From Pantoea agglomerans (GTDB lineage Bacteria > Pseudomonadota > Gammaproteobacteria > Enterobacterales > Enterobacteriaceae): 64,000 nucleotides of DNA. Below are positions 63,388-64,000 of this stretch, piece by piece; position 1 is the first letter of the stretch, and every line of letters starts with the position of its first letter. The stretch lies in the NCBI RefSeq assembly GCF_021397715.1, contig NZ_CP090207.1:744001-808000 (forward strand), read 5' to 3'. The notes beneath the pieces are model-generated. The model saw nothing but the letters and a program-made list of their open reading frames with translations. It did not search any database and was not told the origin of the DNA. The position numbers and the translations under genes were made by a program.

Positions 63388-63797
63388 CCGTTCTGGCCGG
63401 TAAGTGGGCGTCCCTCGGTTCAGCGGCGCAATCGACATCCCCGGCCGAATGCCTTTCCTGTTACATCCTGCGTCAGCAATAAAATCGGCTGATCGGCTGG
63501 CCATCACTTCTGCATCTTTTCCTCTTCTCTCTGGCCTGTGCAGGCTACTGAGCGACTGTTGTCGCCAGTCAGCCAGCGGCTGACTCACTTTGCACTGCTG
63601 CGTTCACCGCCTGTGTCGCAGAAGCCGATCTTCAGTGACATAAAATATATCTTAATCCGCTGCGATCGCATTTTTCGTCATTGTGTTCAAGATATATCAT
63701 AGCTAATCTGAGCCACTCAGATGAGAATGATTTTGATTCCATGATTATGCTGATGCCCTCGATTGACGGGCATTTAACCCGCTTCAGGAGAGATGTT
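63388..63797. other. Intergenic region before siderophore-interacting protein gene
   Basis: 410 bp. Contains inverted 9-mers ATATATCTT (63645-63653) and AAGATATAT (63689-63697), and a Fur-like stretch at 63720-63738. Ribosome-binding AGGAG at 63786-63790. No gene is seen. Confidence 0.5.
63645..63738. promoter_or_regulatory. Possible metal-responsive control sites of the SIP gene
   Basis: The inverted 9-mer pair (63645-63653 / 63689-63697) could be a dimer operator, for instance for a YqjI-type nickel regulator. The following GATGAGAATGATTTTGATT (63720-63738) matches the 19-bp Fur box at 11 positions only, a weak match. Confidence 0.3.
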
Positions 63798-64000
63798 GTG
63801 CCAAATCCTAACTCTGATCGCCTTCCTCAGCGCGTCCGTAATGAACTGCGCTTTCGTCATATTCAGGTGGCAAGCAAAACTAACATTGCCGGTAACTTCT
63901 GGCGCATCGTCTTCAGCGGCAGCGATCTGGCGGGCTTCAATTCACCAGGCTTTGACGATCACATTAAAGTCTTCTTTCCCACCAGCGCGGGTGAGATGCC
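63798..64000 (+). CDS. Siderophore-interacting FAD-binding protein (3' truncated by window edge)
   Basis: First 67 residues of a siderophore-interacting ferric reductase (SIP/ViuB/YqjH family): RVRNELRFRHIQVASKTNIA, then GNFWRIVFSG and the FAD-binding DDHIKVFFP pattern. Such cytoplasmic flavoproteins release iron from siderophores. It starts with GTG 63798, seven bases after AGGAG. The rest lies beyond the window. Confidence 0.9.
   Translation, partial: MPNPNSDRLPQRVRNELRFRHIQVASKTNIAGNFWRIVFSGSDLAGFNSPGFDDHIKVFFPTSAGEM

Noticed and set aside
1..64000. CRISPR arrays, insertion sequences, prophage
   Set aside because: No regularly spaced repeat-spacer units, transposases, integrases or phage structural genes were seen.

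Overview
The window is a chromosomal segment of a gamma-proteobacterium of the order Enterobacterales, most likely Erwiniaceae (Pantoea/Erwinia group). This rests on the Escherichia-like blocks prfC-osmY-ytjA-yjjU-yjjV-deoCABD, yciG-yciF-yciE, qorB/ytfH and exbB-exbD, set among genes typical of plant- or environment-associated relatives (archaic chaperone-usher pilus, cyanide-insensitive oxidase, several GGDEF/EAL proteins). The genus is inferred, not proven.

Layout. 1-0.9 kb: end of exbB plus exbD (TonB energising). 1.1-2.5 kb: citrate-type MHS symporter behind a CRP-like site. 2.4-7.7 kb (minus): five-gene archaic (Csu-like) pilus operon. 8.2-12.6 kb: two tandem MHYT-GGDEF-EAL proteins. 12.7-14.6 kb: MocR-type regulator and ylaC. 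14.9-20.5 kb: a cupin, then a four-gene ABC importer plus metallo-beta-lactamase operon preceded by three 11-bp-spaced PhoB half-sites. 20.7-23.6 kb: PAS(x3-4)-GGDEF-EAL. 23.6-28.5 kb: LacI regulator divergent from an MFS-GH31 glycosidase operon. 28.6-31.8 kb: ftnA, then yjiH-yjiG-M20 amidohydrolase. 31.9-37.1 kb (minus): RpiR regulator, amino-acid-type substrate-binding protein, three DUF1989 proteins and two permeases, with no ATPase. 37.4-46.7 kb: prfC, osmY, ytjA, yjjU, yjjV and the deo operon. 46.9-51.7 kb: solitary PBP2 paralogue, BdlA-like soluble chemoreceptor, tRNA-Phe and a diguanylate cyclase. 51.7-54.1 kb: AT-rich repeat region and yciG/yciF/yciE. 54.2-58.5 kb: treF, qorB/ytfH, yghX. 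58.5-64 kb: cioAB with a small membrane protein, a Rob-like AraC regulator, a small exported protein and the start of a siderophore-interacting protein.

The strongest new points are: (i) the Pho-box-controlled importer with an MBL-fold partner, which argues for a phosphorus substrate although the family is often labelled iron; (ii) treF, whose conserved N-terminus is only reachable from an ATT start behind a perfect Shine-Dalgarno; (iii) a composite repeat array upstream of yciG; (iv) a three-way-junction RNA-like structure between ytjA and yjjU; (v) an ATPase-less importer linked to three DUF1989 paralogues, one of them degenerate. c-di-GMP signalling is heavily represented (four GGDEF/EAL genes plus a PAS-PAS chemoreceptor). 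All functions are read from sequence and from memory of families; no search was run.
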